Shown: positions 45,500 through 57,490, counted from the first letter of the stretch. The stretch: DNA of 64,000 nucleotides from Juglans regia (GCF_001411555.2 NC_049901.1:13741190-13805189); one strand, 5' to 3'. Made by a program: numbers and translations. Notes: generated from the sequence alone by a model not told the origin.

Positions 45500-48287
45500 A
45501 TGGAGGGACGTAAGGAGGTGGAACTCTCTCTCATCTCTCTCTCTCTCTCTCTCTCTCTGCGTTTTTTTCTGTCTCCGTTTTTTTTTTTTTCGTTTTGTAT
45601 TGTATTGTTTTGTTTGTTGGTGGTTCTGCGGCTGTTTTGTTTGTTTGCTGAGAAACCCGAGGAAAATATAAAAAAATTAATTGGCGGAGTATATGAGTTA
45701 GGAAGTTCAAGACTTTCTTTTCTAGCTCCATTGGACTCGTATAAGTGGATATTAATGTTTTACTCAGCTCACAGCTACTACAAATCCTAGTATGTAGACA
45801 TATTTTCTTCTGTTTTCCTGCCTTTTCTTGGAAACCAAACGGATTACATAGTCCATTCTACAGTCCACTATCGAGTATAACCTTATATACATACGTGCAT
45901 ACATGTTTTTTTTATAAGTAATATACATGCATGCATGCATACTTATTACATGATTTTTGTTTTTTTAGTTTTAGATCATATTTTGGGTTGATTTCTTTCC
46001 ACTGTATTTATTTTTTATTTTTTATCCAGATGAAGATGCTTGAAATTACAAAGAAATTTAGATATGGACGTTCCCGTTTATTTCTTTTATGAACAGTTAA
46101 ATTCCCTTTTTCCTGTTTTTGTTTTCTATTTTTTCAACCTTATGAGTCATTCAAAGGCGTAATGATTCACTTTCTTTTATTATTTTTCAAAGATGGGAAA
46201 CAGTCAAATTCGACATCTTTATGATTCTTTCCTGGCTTTGAAACTCAACTCCTGTAATCAACAACTTTTCATTCTAATTACTTCTTCTTTTTTCAAGGAT
46301 GAAGTTAAATGAAGGTTGAATTAATATCTCTAAAGTTATTTTTTAGAATATAGTTTACCAGTTTATTATGTCTACTTCTATTAAGATCACTGTAAAGAGC
46401 GTTAAATGATGATCAGCATAGAATGCCGGGTTGATTTTGCATTTCATAGTGACCTTTTATCATGGAAATTAGTATTCCATGCTGTGTAAATAGTGTATTT
46501 CTTATTTTTGTTTAATAATCCCTAATTTTTCTATCAGGGAGTTGATTTTTTTTTTAATGTATATAAGAAATTTAATCTTTTTGTGTAGAAGAACGCTCCG
46601 TGGCTATCAGTGCCTCAGTTTGGGGACTGGGACCATAAAGGGCAGGTGCCAGACTACTCTCTGGATTTCTCAAAAATCAGGGAAATGAGAAAGCAAAACA
46701 AGATGGATGTGTCTAGAGCAAGTCTTGGAAATGACGAAGAGCTAATTGTCTCGACCAACACCAACACCACCACCACCAATGCAAGCAGCACCTGGAGCGA
46801 CAACCATCGCCAGCACCTCCAGCACGACTACCCTCAGAGCCAGCATTCTCCAACTGTAAGATTCCTGGCTAGCTTTGTTAGTGCTTTATCCAGTGATGTT
46901 GTTTAATGTTGTCACCTAGGCATGTAGTAGTTGGTAGTTATAAAGGAGAGGACCATCATATATGATCACCATGATGATATACATCCGATGCATGTGGTAG
47001 ACTGGTAGGAAAAGTGCTGAGTTGGTATTAAATATGGTGGACCAAATTCGCCTATAAAATGAGCTTTGATCTGATTCATTTGCTCTAGGGGGTTTTAGAG
47101 ACTTGAAAACAGAGACACACTTGCTTGTATATATATTACATGGCGGTGTTTAAATATGAAAACAATCAAACAAGTTTGGATGTTACCTCGTTCAAAGGTT
47201 GACATAATTACTAATGTTTAATCATCCAAGATGTTACTTTCCTTTTATTGTTTGATGCATATAGATTTCAATCCTTTCCACTTCCAGAGAAAAATACTCA
47301 AGCTGCATTTTTTTAAAATCAATTTTATGTATGAATGTGCTGTGTCATTGACAATGAGAATATTTAATTAAAGAATATATTTTAGTACATTTCTTTTGTT
47401 TAATGGGTTTTGTAAATGAAAACAAGAATACAAACTAGGACTAATATATGGTATGGAGAATGAATGTGTGGTTATACATGTGGGTGTCTCTCAAGTCTAA
47501 GTCATGTACCACAATATATTCTTTGTAATCAACTTCCATTAAGTTATTTTGAGGAACCCGTCAACGACTTGCCGGCTAGAGATGCGTGTTCAAAGTAGAA
47601 ACCAGATGCCATTAAAAGAACTAGTAAGAAACTATTGAGAATGTTCCAATGCATACCTAGGCTACAACTACAAGCAAGTCCAAGTATGCTGGTGACATTT
47701 TCAGCCATAAAATATTGGTAGATGATTGTATATACTATATAGTTTGGTTTCATTCTCATATTGAGAAAGCATATTTCTTCTGTTTGTGCTAAAAATACAA
47801 ACTAACAATACATGGGCTTCTTCACAAAGATTGCATTTGGATAGAAGCATTTAGATTTAAATTTGAATTTAGTTTTAGATTTAAATTTGAATTTAGTTTT
47901 AGATTTATATTTGAATTTCAAATCAACCCTGAGTACCCATGAGTACAGTTATTGGTTTCTTTAAAATCCCCTATTCTTTATGTTTATACTATCTAGGAAA
48001 CAGTATTTGTAATTTTAGTATGTGCAAGTTCCGTACACTCTCTTTGAAAAAAGTGAGTAAATATAAGATTCACATAAAAAAAATCATTTTTTAAATAGTG
48101 TGCTTTACTTTTTTTCAAAGTGCGTATGCGAGGATTGCCCATTTCAGGATTTTATCTAGCATTGCACATGCTATATCCATAGTACTGTTATTTCTGGTTA
48201 ATGAAATCCCAACATTAATTTGATTAATTATTCTTACAGACAAGGAGGAGTTTTCTCAGCCGCTTCAACTGTTGCGGGAAAGCCTGA
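45500..48287 (+). CDS. RIN4/NOI-domain protein (At5g64850-like)
   Basis: A small membrane-associated protein of the NOI family (related to immune regulator RIN4). Exons are 45500-45517, 46589-46855 and 48240-48287, all phase 0, giving 110 residues. The first exon encodes only six residues (MEGRKE). Exon 2 starts KNAPWLSVPQFGDWDHKGQ, containing the VPxFGxW core that in RIN4 and NOI proteins is cut by the bacterial protease AvrRpt2. It continues YSLDFSKIREMRKQNK, then a low-complexity Asn/Thr and His/Gln stretch. The last exon (TRRSFLSRFNCCGKA) carries the C-terminal Cys pair typical of palmitoylated RIN4/NOI tails. Intron 1 (1.07 kb) opens with a CT microsatellite; intron 2 is 1.38 kb. I recall the Arabidopsis neighbour of ABCF5 as an NOI gene, which supports the call. 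Confidence 0.92.
45527..45558. repeat. (CT)n microsatellite in NOI intron 1
   Basis: A nearly pure CT run just 10 nt after the 5' splice site. Confidence 0.85.
47851..47918. repeat. 24 bp tandem repeat, 2.8 copies, in NOI intron 2
   Basis: The unit TTAGATTTAAATTTGAATTTAGTT (24 bp, shown here as one unit) occurs twice exactly and a third time in part (TTAGATTTATATTTGAATTT). Confidence 0.85.
48040..48135. repeat. Palindromic element in NOI intron 2
   Basis: GTACACTCTCTTTGAAAAAAGTGAG is inverse-related to GCTTTACTTTTTTTCAAAGTGCG. A relative lies near 600-690. Confidence 0.5.
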
Positions 48288-48902
48288 CTATACTTAAACG
48301 TACGACATGCTATTATATGTCTTTCAATTTAATGATTGTCGAATTGGGAAGCTAGCTACTTTGTTCCTTTTGCTTATATAATTTGGCTTCTTTCAATAAA
48401 ATAAAATAAAAAGATTTTTTTTATTTATAGTTATTCTCTATTTGATTCTTTTCCTTAGACTTTATACTTTATAGTTTCATATCATTATATGAATTTAGTA
48501 TGAATCTATATGATTAGAAAGCAAGATCAGAATTTGTGAGATAGAATAAAGAGAGTAAATGAACAGCAGTAAAATATATAAAAAAAATTCAATTGAATTT
48601 GATGTAACAGTCAGATCAAATGGCATCACTTCTGCTGTAATATGCAGATCACAGTGCAGAAATCATATTCATAGTAACTGACCACTTTGGGAGCTGCAAT
48701 CTGAATCAAGGTGAAACTATGGTAGCGTTCATAGGTATAAAAAAAAGCTCAATCCAAGCATCTAAAGTATATCATAGTAGAGGGAGATTTCCAGAGAACC
48801 ATATCAACTTAAAAGGAACTTGAAGGAACTCAAAAATGGATTGTAGAATGTATTATAAAAGACACAAGACTAATGTTGCACAATTTTGAGACTTGGAAAG
48901 CA

Positions 48903-49035
48903 GTAAAAATAATGCTAGATACAGTCATAAATTATATTACATTTATCTCTTTTTAGATCTTAAAAAGTGTTTTACACCACACACATTATAAGAAAAAAAA
49001 ATGGTGTATAATGTAAAAATAATGAGTATAATTTT
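48903..49035. repeat. Hairpin/MITE copy (AATGCTAGATACAGTCAT type)
   Basis: It begins AATAATGCTAGATACAGTCATAAATTATATT and ends in a region rich in 'gtataatgtaaaaataatgag'. The left end matches the elements at 53668 and 54078. Confidence 0.45.
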
Positions 49036-49876
49036 TCATATATATCCGTCTGAGTTAATTATGAGAGGTGTCATAAATAAGGCTGAGTGTTTAAAATAAT
49101 CTTGGACCAGTTTGAAAAGTTTTGGGTGAGCTCAGCCCAATTGAGAATGATCATATGAATCCATAATCGGCCCAAAGGATTTCTGATTCGGGGCTTCACA
49201 ATGAACAGTATAAATTCCTAAAATTCACCACAAAAGATGCATTAACACTGAGTCTTTGCGGTGAATTTACACTTATTTAGGCCCGAAACAATTTTGAAAA
49301 GACTCATCAGCTTGAAAAAATATGTTAAGATCATATCATATATATTATTAAAAAATTAATATTTACAGCTTTGGGATTCATAAGTTCCGTTCAAAAATTA
49401 TTTTTTTAAGAATAAATCTTTCATTTTTTTAAAAAAATATACGAGATTTATGTATTTTAAAATTATATATAATATTACCCATTTTATTATATGTAGTGGC
49501 GAAATACTTCATCATCCTGTCGCAGCATCAGCCCCATTGTTTTAAGGAAAATGATTTATAGATAATATTTTTTATAATATTTTATATAATTATATTTTAA
49601 ATAAAGAGTATTTTTATAAAATATTTTATATAAATAATATTATTTTATAATATTATTATATAATATGCTGTATAATATTATTCTGTTTTAAGGTGGTGGA
49701 GCCATGGTGAGTAGTTGGGTAGGTCGGAATATAAAGTCCATATATATATATATATATACAGAAAAAAAAAACGTTGAAGTCGTGGGTGTTGGTAAGAACG
49801 TAGCGAGGTAAGTAAACGTCACATCGATCTGCTGAGACAAAGAACCTATTGTTGTTGAGAAATAATAATTACAGTA

Positions 49877-50030
49877 ATCGTGGTTATATAATCGTTTTTA
49901 AAAAAATAAATAAATATAAGATTTATATAAAAAAAATTAATTTTTTATAAGTAGATTCTACTCATTTTTAAAATGACTGTACGATATTTACATATTCTAC
50001 GATTGTATGTATCATTATTCATATTCCATT
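49877..50030. repeat. Hairpin/MITE copy of the same family
   Basis: GTAATCGTGGTTATATAATCG ... AATAAATAAATATAAGATTTATATAAAAAAAATTAATTTTTTATAAGTAGATT ... TGTACGATATTTACATATTCTACGATTGTATGTATCATTATTC. The ends are inverse-related (ATAATAATTACAGTAATCGT against ACGATTGTATGTATCATTATT). Confidence 0.5.
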
Positions 50031-52184
50031 ACTGTAAGAAGTCCTGACTTCACAAACACCGTGTAATTATTTAAAAAAATAAATAAATATGAAATTGAAA
50101 TTAAAAAATATATATTAATAATGAACTTTATTTATTTTTTAAATAATAGATGTTACTCTTATTTATTCACGGGATAATAGGCCATAAATAAATAATAACA
50201 ATTATCTTTAATGAGCAGAGACAATGAATACTCGTTACTTCTTTGGTCTCTATTTCTTTCCGCCGGTTGAATGTTTATTTTGGAATACTCTAGGATTTGG
50301 CGAAGCATAAGTTCTGTTAGGGTAACGACTATTTTAGATGATTTGAATGTTTAAAATAAGTTCAAATATATTTTAATTATTTTATAAAAATTAAAAAAAT
50401 AATAAATTTTATCAATAATTTATTTGAGAGAGACTGAAATGAGCTCAGAAACATACCTAAACATCTAATCTATTGATGATCGATGCTGCTATAAAATCTG
50501 AGAATAATCTTTACAACTTTTTAATATTTCACACTCCACATTTTTTTTAATTTTTATTATTTTTTTCTTTTATTAAATATTTATTATATAAGTAATGAAT
50601 AGAAAATTTAAAATAATTTAAAAAAACAAATTCAAAAAAAATTTAAAAATTTAAAAATTTTAAAAAATATAGAGTATAGAGTATGGTAGAGATTGTATAA
50701 CAAAATCCTGAAATCTGGGAAGTAGGGCATGGCAGCCCCCAATTTGTTGATTTGCTCCTCTACCCAAAGCAATATAATACAAAAAAGGAAAATGATAGGA
50801 TTACTATTATTCTATTATTCATTTATTATCTTTTTTTATTAATTTTTTATTTTACTTAATAGTTAAATAAGTGACTATTAGTAAAATGATATATATTTTT
50901 TAATTTTTTCTTAATGATTAAGGATGTTAAAAAAATACTTAAAAGAAAATGATAAAAAAAAAATTCAAATATAGTATAAGTAGTAAAGGAGTAGTGAACC
51001 GGTTGGTCAGCTGCATTTGCATTCATGATGATTCACGTCACGTTGATTACACATTTGGCTTAGGCTTGTTAGAATTTGTTTTGATTTTGACTTATTTTGA
51101 CACTTGGTTTTAGATTAGTTTATAGCAATTAATCCTATAAGCTTCCAAGTGTAATGGTGTTATCACGGTTTTCTTTCGTCATAAGTGAAGGTTTATTAAT
51201 AAATTTGGAATGGGATCGCTATGTGTGTGGCTACCGACTCTTCTTTAAAAAAAAAGAGAGAGAGAGAAAGAGAGAGAACCCTGCCATCTCTCATTAAATT
51301 TCCATTCCAACCAAAATGGCATTGTTTTCATTCCTTCAATTTTTGTATGTTTCCTCTCGGTTTAGCAAGATGGAAGGTGTACACCATTGGTTGGTGGTGC
51401 ATGTGATAATGTGGCTGGTGGCCATTCCCTTACGAACGGGTAGAGCAAGGGGACCTTTCATTGGAATGTGATTGATTAAAAAAATTATTTTATATTAAAA
51501 AAATTTGATACAATCAATTATATTAATAAAATGTATAAAAAATATACAAAAATGATAACTAATAAATTTTTTGATTTTCTTATATATATATTTTTTCTAC
51601 TCTTTTAAGTTGGTACAAAGGATACATGGTAAATATTACTGACACGACAATAGTTGATTTTGTAAAAATACTTATAAATTAAATATTCTTTTTTAATATG
51701 ACATTGCATCAGTGTTGAGAGTGTCTTTCGTATACAAATGTGAAATATTTTAATCACAAAATAGTTATACAAAACTAATGTCACAAATTGATATATTTTG
51801 ATGTGGTTTGTTAAATTATAAAATTATTTTTATTATAAAAATAAATATAATAAATTATATAAAATTACGTCAGATTGTGAAATATTTTTTAGATATATAT
51901 TTTTTTTTAATGATTGTAACACTTCTTTATACAAATATATTTTATTGTATTATTGTTTTTCCGAAATTGAAACTGGTGATGCTGGCTAATATTAACCGGG
52001 AAGAACAGTAAAAGAAACATCAATTGGAGTCCTGCGCGGTAGGTTGGTTGATATGGATGATGTAGTTGGCCCACCATTTATTTTTTGAGAGTGTTGACCT
52101 GTATTCGGCCGTAGAAGACAAGACAGAGCATGGAATTTAGGGATTGCCGTATTGGTGACGCTGACAGTTTTATCTTTAATATTT

Positions 52185-52350
52185 AGTAATGTTATGTCCA
52201 GTCATAAAATATATAAATATCATGTAATTATTTAAAAAAAAATAAAATTTACTCATAAAAAATTAATCTTTTTTTATATGAGTTTTATATTTATTTATTT
52301 TTTTTAAAATAACTACACGACACTTGCACACTCACGACTGTAAGTATCAT
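52185..52350. repeat. Hairpin/MITE copy of the same family
   Basis: The left end AGTAATGTTATGTCCAGTCATAAAATAT pairs with the right end ACTCACGACTGTAAGTATCATTTCTT. The central 'taaaaaattaatctttttttatatgag' stem is shared with the other copies. Confidence 0.6.
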
Positions 52351-52369
52351 TTCTTCCTTAATGTTAATA

Positions 52370-52580
52370 AAGAAATGCTTTGGGTCCTAAATTTGGGATC
52401 CAAAAAATGTCCCGAATGAGATTTTTTTTCCTACCGAATGATTAAGAAAATATTTTTTAATAATTTTGTGAATTTTTTATTTTTTAAAAAAATGTTTATG
52501 ATAATTAAAAAATACATAAAAAAATAAAAAAATACACTATTCGAAACATTTTTTGAGTCCCAAATTCTAGACCCGTAGTA
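52370..52580. repeat. MITE with GGGTCCTAAATTTGGGATCC inverted ends
   Basis: The left end ATGCTTTGGGTCCTAAATTTGGGATCCAAAAAATGTCCCGAATG pairs with the right end CATTCGAAACATTTTTTGAGTCCCAAATTCTAGACCCGTAG. This is an inverted repeat of about 40 bp, with an AT-rich interior including CTACCGAATGATTAAG. Confidence 0.65.
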
Positions 52581-53667
52581 GTACTCATGTTAATAATATC
52601 TCAAATTATTTGTTAATAATATTAAAATAATTGGTAAATAATAATAAAAAAATTATTTATAAATAATAATAAAATATTTTGAGAACAATTGTCATCTCAA
52701 ACATATCCGTTTAAGTGTCATAATAATAAAGTGGTATTGTTGTTAATTTTTATGATCAATCTATTTTTTTTAATAAAGGATGTACACAAAATTTATATAT
52801 TTGAATATTGTATAAATAATTATTAAAAATTTTATATACAGTCACTTTTACGTACTCTTTACGCAATCTACTAATGTGATATGAATCGAGTTTAGACCTT
52901 TCCGATCAAACAAATAATACTATATTCTACTTTTTCATCTTATTTTTATTACACTGTTTCGATATAATATTGTACATTAAATATTATATTAATATTTATT
53001 TTTAAGAATAATAAATTTAAAAATTAATAGATAATATCACATTAATACATTTTGACAAGGATATTGGTAAAAGTGCAATATACATATCGTTTTTCTAGCA
53101 AAATTTTCTTAAAAGTTGAAATTGAGGAAGAAAATTCCAGTTGAATTCTATAAGGTTATCATTCTTTGACTCACCAACTCCAAATGAATGCGGCGGCTCA
53201 AATTGCATCATAATATATAGTTTAAAAAATATGAATTAGTCATCTAAAGAAACTTTATCATTGATTCATTCGCCATTTTAATATAATCTACGAGATTTAT
53301 ATTTGTCCAAATTATTAAATTGTCTACACAATATATGAGAGATTTATGTAGATTTTATATTGTTCAAATATCATATATTAATAATATTAACTATTTCATG
53401 ACGACACGTCAGTTTTATTTTTAATTTTTTTTTTAAATAACTATCCAATTCTATATAATACATAATTGAGGAGAGTCATATTCAATTTAATTTTAAGTAT
53501 GGGAAAGTCAGGCGCATGAGAGTCAAGCACCGCCCCTTAGGGTTGAATTTCATGCACAAATCTACCTCATTTAAATATTTGTCAATTCTAATTTCTCGAT
53601 ATCAACAGCCATTTTGAACCCTCCATGATAATGATGATGATGATGAATTGAATATATACGCGGATTA

Positions 53668-53852
53668 ATATTAGATACAGTTATGGGTTGTATAAATATT
53701 ATACTTTTTTTTTTAAAAAAAATTGAGTCTATTATTAAAAATTAATTTTTTTATGTAAATATCATATTTACTCATTTTTTCAAAAAGAATATATGCATAA
53801 TATTTACACGCTCTATGACCGTAATTTTTATTTCTCATATAAGCCACGCAAG
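53668..53852. repeat. Hairpin/MITE copy (TTAGATACAGTTATGGG type)
   Basis: The left end ATATTAGATACAGTTATGGGTTGTATAAATATTATAC pairs with the right end TATTTACACGCTCTATGACCGTAATTTTTATTTCTCAT. The centre is ATTATTAAAAATTAATTTTTTTATG. Confidence 0.6.
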
Positions 53853-54077
53853 CGCATGAGACTCAAGCACCGTCCTTTAGGGTAGAGTTTCAGCATTTCT
53901 ATTTTTGTAGATCCTCACATTAAATAAATTATATATATATATATAACCCGCGTTAATTATATATTAACAGTTAATTTTGATAATCATGCTATAAAATTAG
54001 TCAATGAGAACATAGTTAATCCAATTATTATAGGCAACATCATAGCAACCTTAAAAAACCCAGGAGAAATAAAAATA

Positions 54078-54272
54078 AAAGTAATGTTAGATATAATTTT
54101 AAGATACTGTGCAAGCCATGCATGCATGCTTACTCTATTTAAAAAAAGTGAGATTTTATTATTAAAAAAATAATTTTTTCATGTAAATCACATATTTATT
54201 ATTTATTTAAAAAAATACAAGGAATTTACACATTCTAATACTACAAATATATATAATATCTCTTAAAACAAA
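54078..54272. repeat. Hairpin/MITE copy (AATGTTAGATATAATTTTAAG type)
   Basis: The left end AAAGTAATGTTAGATATAATTTT pairs with the right end TACTACAAATATATATAATATCTC. The centre GTGAGATTTTATTATTAAAAAAATAATTTTTTCATG is shared with the preceding copies. Confidence 0.6.
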
Positions 54273-54911
54273 CGTGGAACTGCAGACACCCTTATATGCT
54301 CATGAGCTGCGATAATATTAGTCAATTAGAATCCTTTTACAACAAGATCAGCCATACGCTTAGAACGTAATCCATATTGTCTATACGTTACTGATTTAGA
54401 TCAGCCTAGTTATATAATATTATTTCAGAAAACAAACCTTCATGATCAATTATGCCTGGTTGTTTTCTCTGAACATGCCGACTATTTTTCGTATTATTTT
54501 ATTTCTGGGCTCCAATCATTTTACGCGATGAATATTTTTTCGTGGGCTCTGATCATGCTTAAATTATTTTTATTTATTCCTTTCCTTATTTTTTTTTTTT
54601 TCTGAATTCCAATCATGCATGTTTCGATCGTGGCCTCGTGGGTAAGGAGGCGAAATACGTGGCTTCAATGAAATCATGTGTAAACTATGAAGCACTCCAG
54701 GAGACTTGCTTGCTCAGATTAGCTGGCACTTGAAAATGATTTGTCGGTCTATGGTAATTTATCTTAAATATTGTTTAAAATATTAAACAATATTGAGATT
54801 GCTTGTTAATCCTAATTCCCTTGTTTCTAAGATAATGTAAGAAAATTATTTTAATAAGGTTTGTCTTTTGAGTGCAAAAGTGGGGTGTTCTGCTTCTTTG
54901 ATTTGGAAAAA

Positions 54912-55022
54912 TATTTGAGATTTGTAAAAGTTGAATTGTTTATTTTATTTTGTATTGGAAGTTGAGAAATTTGTAATGATTAGATGATATGAGATGAAAT
55001 GTTTTCTGAAAACAGACGAGAC
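54912..55022. repeat. Half copy of the GTTTGGAT MITE inside a LINE
   Basis: GAGATTTGTAAAAGTTGAATTG, TTTATTTTATTTTGTATTGG, GTAATGATTAGATGATATGAGATG and ACAGACGAGACCC match the right half of the MITE family. The LINE frame resumes directly after it. Confidence 0.6.
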
Positions 55023-55194
55023 CCTAGTTAAAGCTGGTTTGAGGTGAAAAGTGGGAAATGGGGAGAATATTAGAATACGAGGGGATAGTGGCTTCCCACT
55101 CCATATACTCACAAGGTTCAATCTTCAGTTATTGTTTTGCAGAGAGAGTCTTTTGTGAAAGTGCTACTGGATTGTGAAGGGAATTATTCGGTTA

Positions 55195-55377
55195 GATTTG
55201 GATAGTGAGTTGAGATGAGATGGAAGTTGAATAAAATATTGTTAAAATCTTATTTTTTAATATTATTATTGTTTTGAGATTTGAAAAAATTGAATTGTTT
55301 ATTATATTTTGTGTGAGAATTTGTGAAAATTGTAATGATGAGATGAGTTGAGATTAACTCTCAATCCAAACCGAGCT
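55195..55377. repeat. Complete MITE of the GTTTGGAT family inserted in the LINE
   Basis: The left end GGTTAGATTTGGATAGTGAGTTGAGATGAGATG pairs with the right end GATGAGATGAGTTGAGATTAACTCTCAATCCAAACCGAGC, an inverted repeat of about 35 bp. At about 183 bp this is the cleanest copy in the window. It is non-coding. The LINE sequence continues on both sides, so the MITE is younger than the LINE. Confidence 0.85.
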
Positions 55378-56769
55378 TGATGAGGTGATCTGTGCTGAGG
55401 AAGCAGATTTGATAAAGAGTTTGACTGAGAGCAAGGTTTTGTTGATAAATTGACTTGGGGACAAATCAAGACTCATATGTTTTCAGTTAAATCAGCTTAT
55501 TTTCTACAATGTCAGTTAAAGAGGGTCAATATGGGTGAGTCTTCAAAACATCAAGTACCTTTAGATATATGGAAGAGACTTTGGGATTTACAAATGCCTA
55601 ATGGTGTCAAAGTCTTTGTGTGGAAGGCAGTTAATGAAGCATTACCTACAAGAGGGAACTTGTCGAATAGAAAAGTCTTAGGTGATTGTTTGTGTCCTAT
55701 TTGTAGTCTGGAGGAGACTAACAGTCATGCTTTGTGGAGTTGTATATCAGCTCAAGATGTATGGTCTGACTCAGATAGTCAATTATAGAAACCAACATTG
55801 AATGAGATGAGTTTTGTTCATATTTAGGAAGGACCAATTGCGAGACAAAATAAGGCAAAACTTGAGCTGATTGTGTGTGTGCTAAGGAGAATCTGGTTGT
55901 GAAGGAATATGGTGGTTTTTTAAGGTAAGTTAGAGGGCCCTAAGAAGGTGTGGCAGATTGGAAGATTGGAAGTGGAGGACTTTCACCATTCTCAGCAGTG
56001 TGGAAAGACTCAAATAGTTGGAGGGGTTGCTAGAGGTACACCTGTGAAATGGAGCAAGCCTTCATTTAACTGGTTCAAGCTTAATTGGGATGCAGCTTTT
56101 GATGAGAAGAATAGAGGATGGGAGGTGGAATAGTGGTTAGAAGCTGGGAAGGTGATTTGGTAGCAGCTGCAGGGTGGTCCAAGAGGTTTATTACTACTCC
56201 TTTACAAGTTGAGGTTGCTGCTTTAGAGAGAGCTACATATTTGAATATAGAATTGAGATTGCACCATACAATGATATGGATAGATTGAGAACTGGTCTTG
56301 GTATGGATAGATTATAGAAGATTTGAAGCTGTCCTTGTGTCATAACAACAATCAACAATTGAAGCTTATACCAAAAAAAGGGAACAATGCTGCACACATC
56401 CTTGCTAAGCTGGCTTTAGGCTTTGAGTAGGAAGTGGTTTGGATTGAGCAGGGTCCAAGAGAGATTATACAATGTATTAATTGTGAGAAAATTGTACTAG
56501 ATGTTTAAGTCAATGGATTGAGATAAAATGTTTTCTAAAAAAAAAAAAAAACAAAAAGATGGAGTCCGTAAATACTATCTTGTTTAATGATATTTATTAA
56601 ATTATAATAAGTCAAGTATACAAAGATATTTTATATAAGGAAAACTCACAAACTTGCGTATGTTTTGATATGACACATCTAATTTACTTAAAAAATTATT
56701 ACTGCTTTGACTTTTTTATGAATACAATGCATTTCATAATAAGTAGTGTGTACTAGACTTGTAGATATA

Positions 56770-57490
56770 ATATTAGGGGTAAAAATTGATCCTATCGGTG
56801 CGGTTTTGGAGTATAATTGATGCCGATCGATGCTTCATTTTTGAGAGAAGAAACCGGCCGAAACCGATCGATGATGAGGAGAAACACCAGCTGTCTTGAC
56901 ACTGGCAGTTCTCTAGCGATTCACGGTTTGTTCATTGGTGTGTTTCATCTGAGAGAGTAGAGAGAGTGTGTTGCAAATGAGAGAGAGAGAGGATGAGAAA
57001 TGAGATCGTAGCTCTGGGAAGAAGAAGCTTGAGGAAGTAGACGACCTAATTTCAAAACAACGCCGTTTGGTTTAAACCAAACAATGTCGTTCTACTTAAT
57101 TTTTTTAAATACGTTATGAATAAAACGACGTCGTTTGGTTTAATACCAAACGACTTCGTTTCAGTTGTGTTTAAAACACAATTGAGGTTTAAAACGACGT
57201 TGTTTCCCTTAAACTTAAGCAAGTGGAACGACATAGGTTCCGCTTAAGTTTAAGGGGAATGACGTCGTTTTGAGTACAAAATATATATATATATATATAA
57301 ACATTTCTTTAATCGGTCGGTTCATCGGTTTTAACCAGGTTCGAACTGATGCCGAATTGGCCGATATCGGTTTACTCTATTTTCTGCCGCACGTCGACTA
57401 GTTCTCCACCGGTTTCGGCCAGTTCTGAGCTCCAGCGTTGGTTTGAGTAGATCTAAGTCGGTTTCTCGATTTCTTGTACAACTCTAAGAT
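56770..57490. repeat. Repeat element with CGGTTTCGGCC-type motifs and nested hairpins
   Basis: The outer parts are rich in motifs such as GAAACCGGCCGAAACCGATCG (left) and CCACCGGTTTCGGCCAG, CGGTTTCTCGATTTC (right), which are inverse-related. The centre (57058-57275) holds several strong palindromes built on AACGACGTCGTTT and TTGGTTTAAACCAA. It is non-coding. The type is unknown; it could be part of an LTR or a DNA transposon. Confidence 0.6.
57191..57271. repeat. Strong hairpin, about 30 bp arms, 21 nt loop
   Basis: The arm at 57191-57220 (AAAACGACGTTGTTTCCC... ending TTAAACTTAAGC) pairs with the arm at 57242-57271 (GCTTAAGTTTAAGGGG... ending GACGTCGTTTT). The inner 15 bp are perfect. The 21 nt loop can itself pair through GGAAC and GTTCC. 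Confidence 0.85.

Larger units (their letters stand above)
48288..54780. other. Intergenic, repeat-rich, no gene seen
   Basis: 6.5 kb with no supported gene. It contains at least five hairpin elements (see separate entries) and worn AT-rich blocks shared with 45085-45240 (near 51470-51570 and 52790-52870). A (GA)n tract lies near 51255-51279. The remaining open frames are short and AT-driven. Confidence 0.55.
54780..56551 (+). mobile_element. 5'-truncated L1-type LINE, interrupted by two MITEs
   Basis: Plus-strand coding remnants show, in order: RLLVNPNSLVSKIM (about 54795), LLSAKVGCSASLIWKNIW (about 54866), LVKAGLRW plus ENIRIRGDS (about 55025), TWGQIKTHMFSVKSAYF (55453), a zf-RVT segment (WKRLWDLQMPNGVKVFVWKA ... 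CPICSLEETNSHALW, 55568-55745) and an RNase H-like start (WFKLNWDAAFDEK, 56070). It ends in a poly-A tail near 56536-56551. These are the C-terminal ORF2 parts of an L1-type LINE; the endonuclease and reverse transcriptase core are gone. Stops are frequent. MITE sequences split it near 54915-55020 and at 55195-55377. Confidence 0.8.

Noticed and set aside
57340..57350. GGTTCGAAC, a tRNA B-box-like string
   Set aside because: No matching A-box or cloverleaf around it; it lies inside a repeat element.
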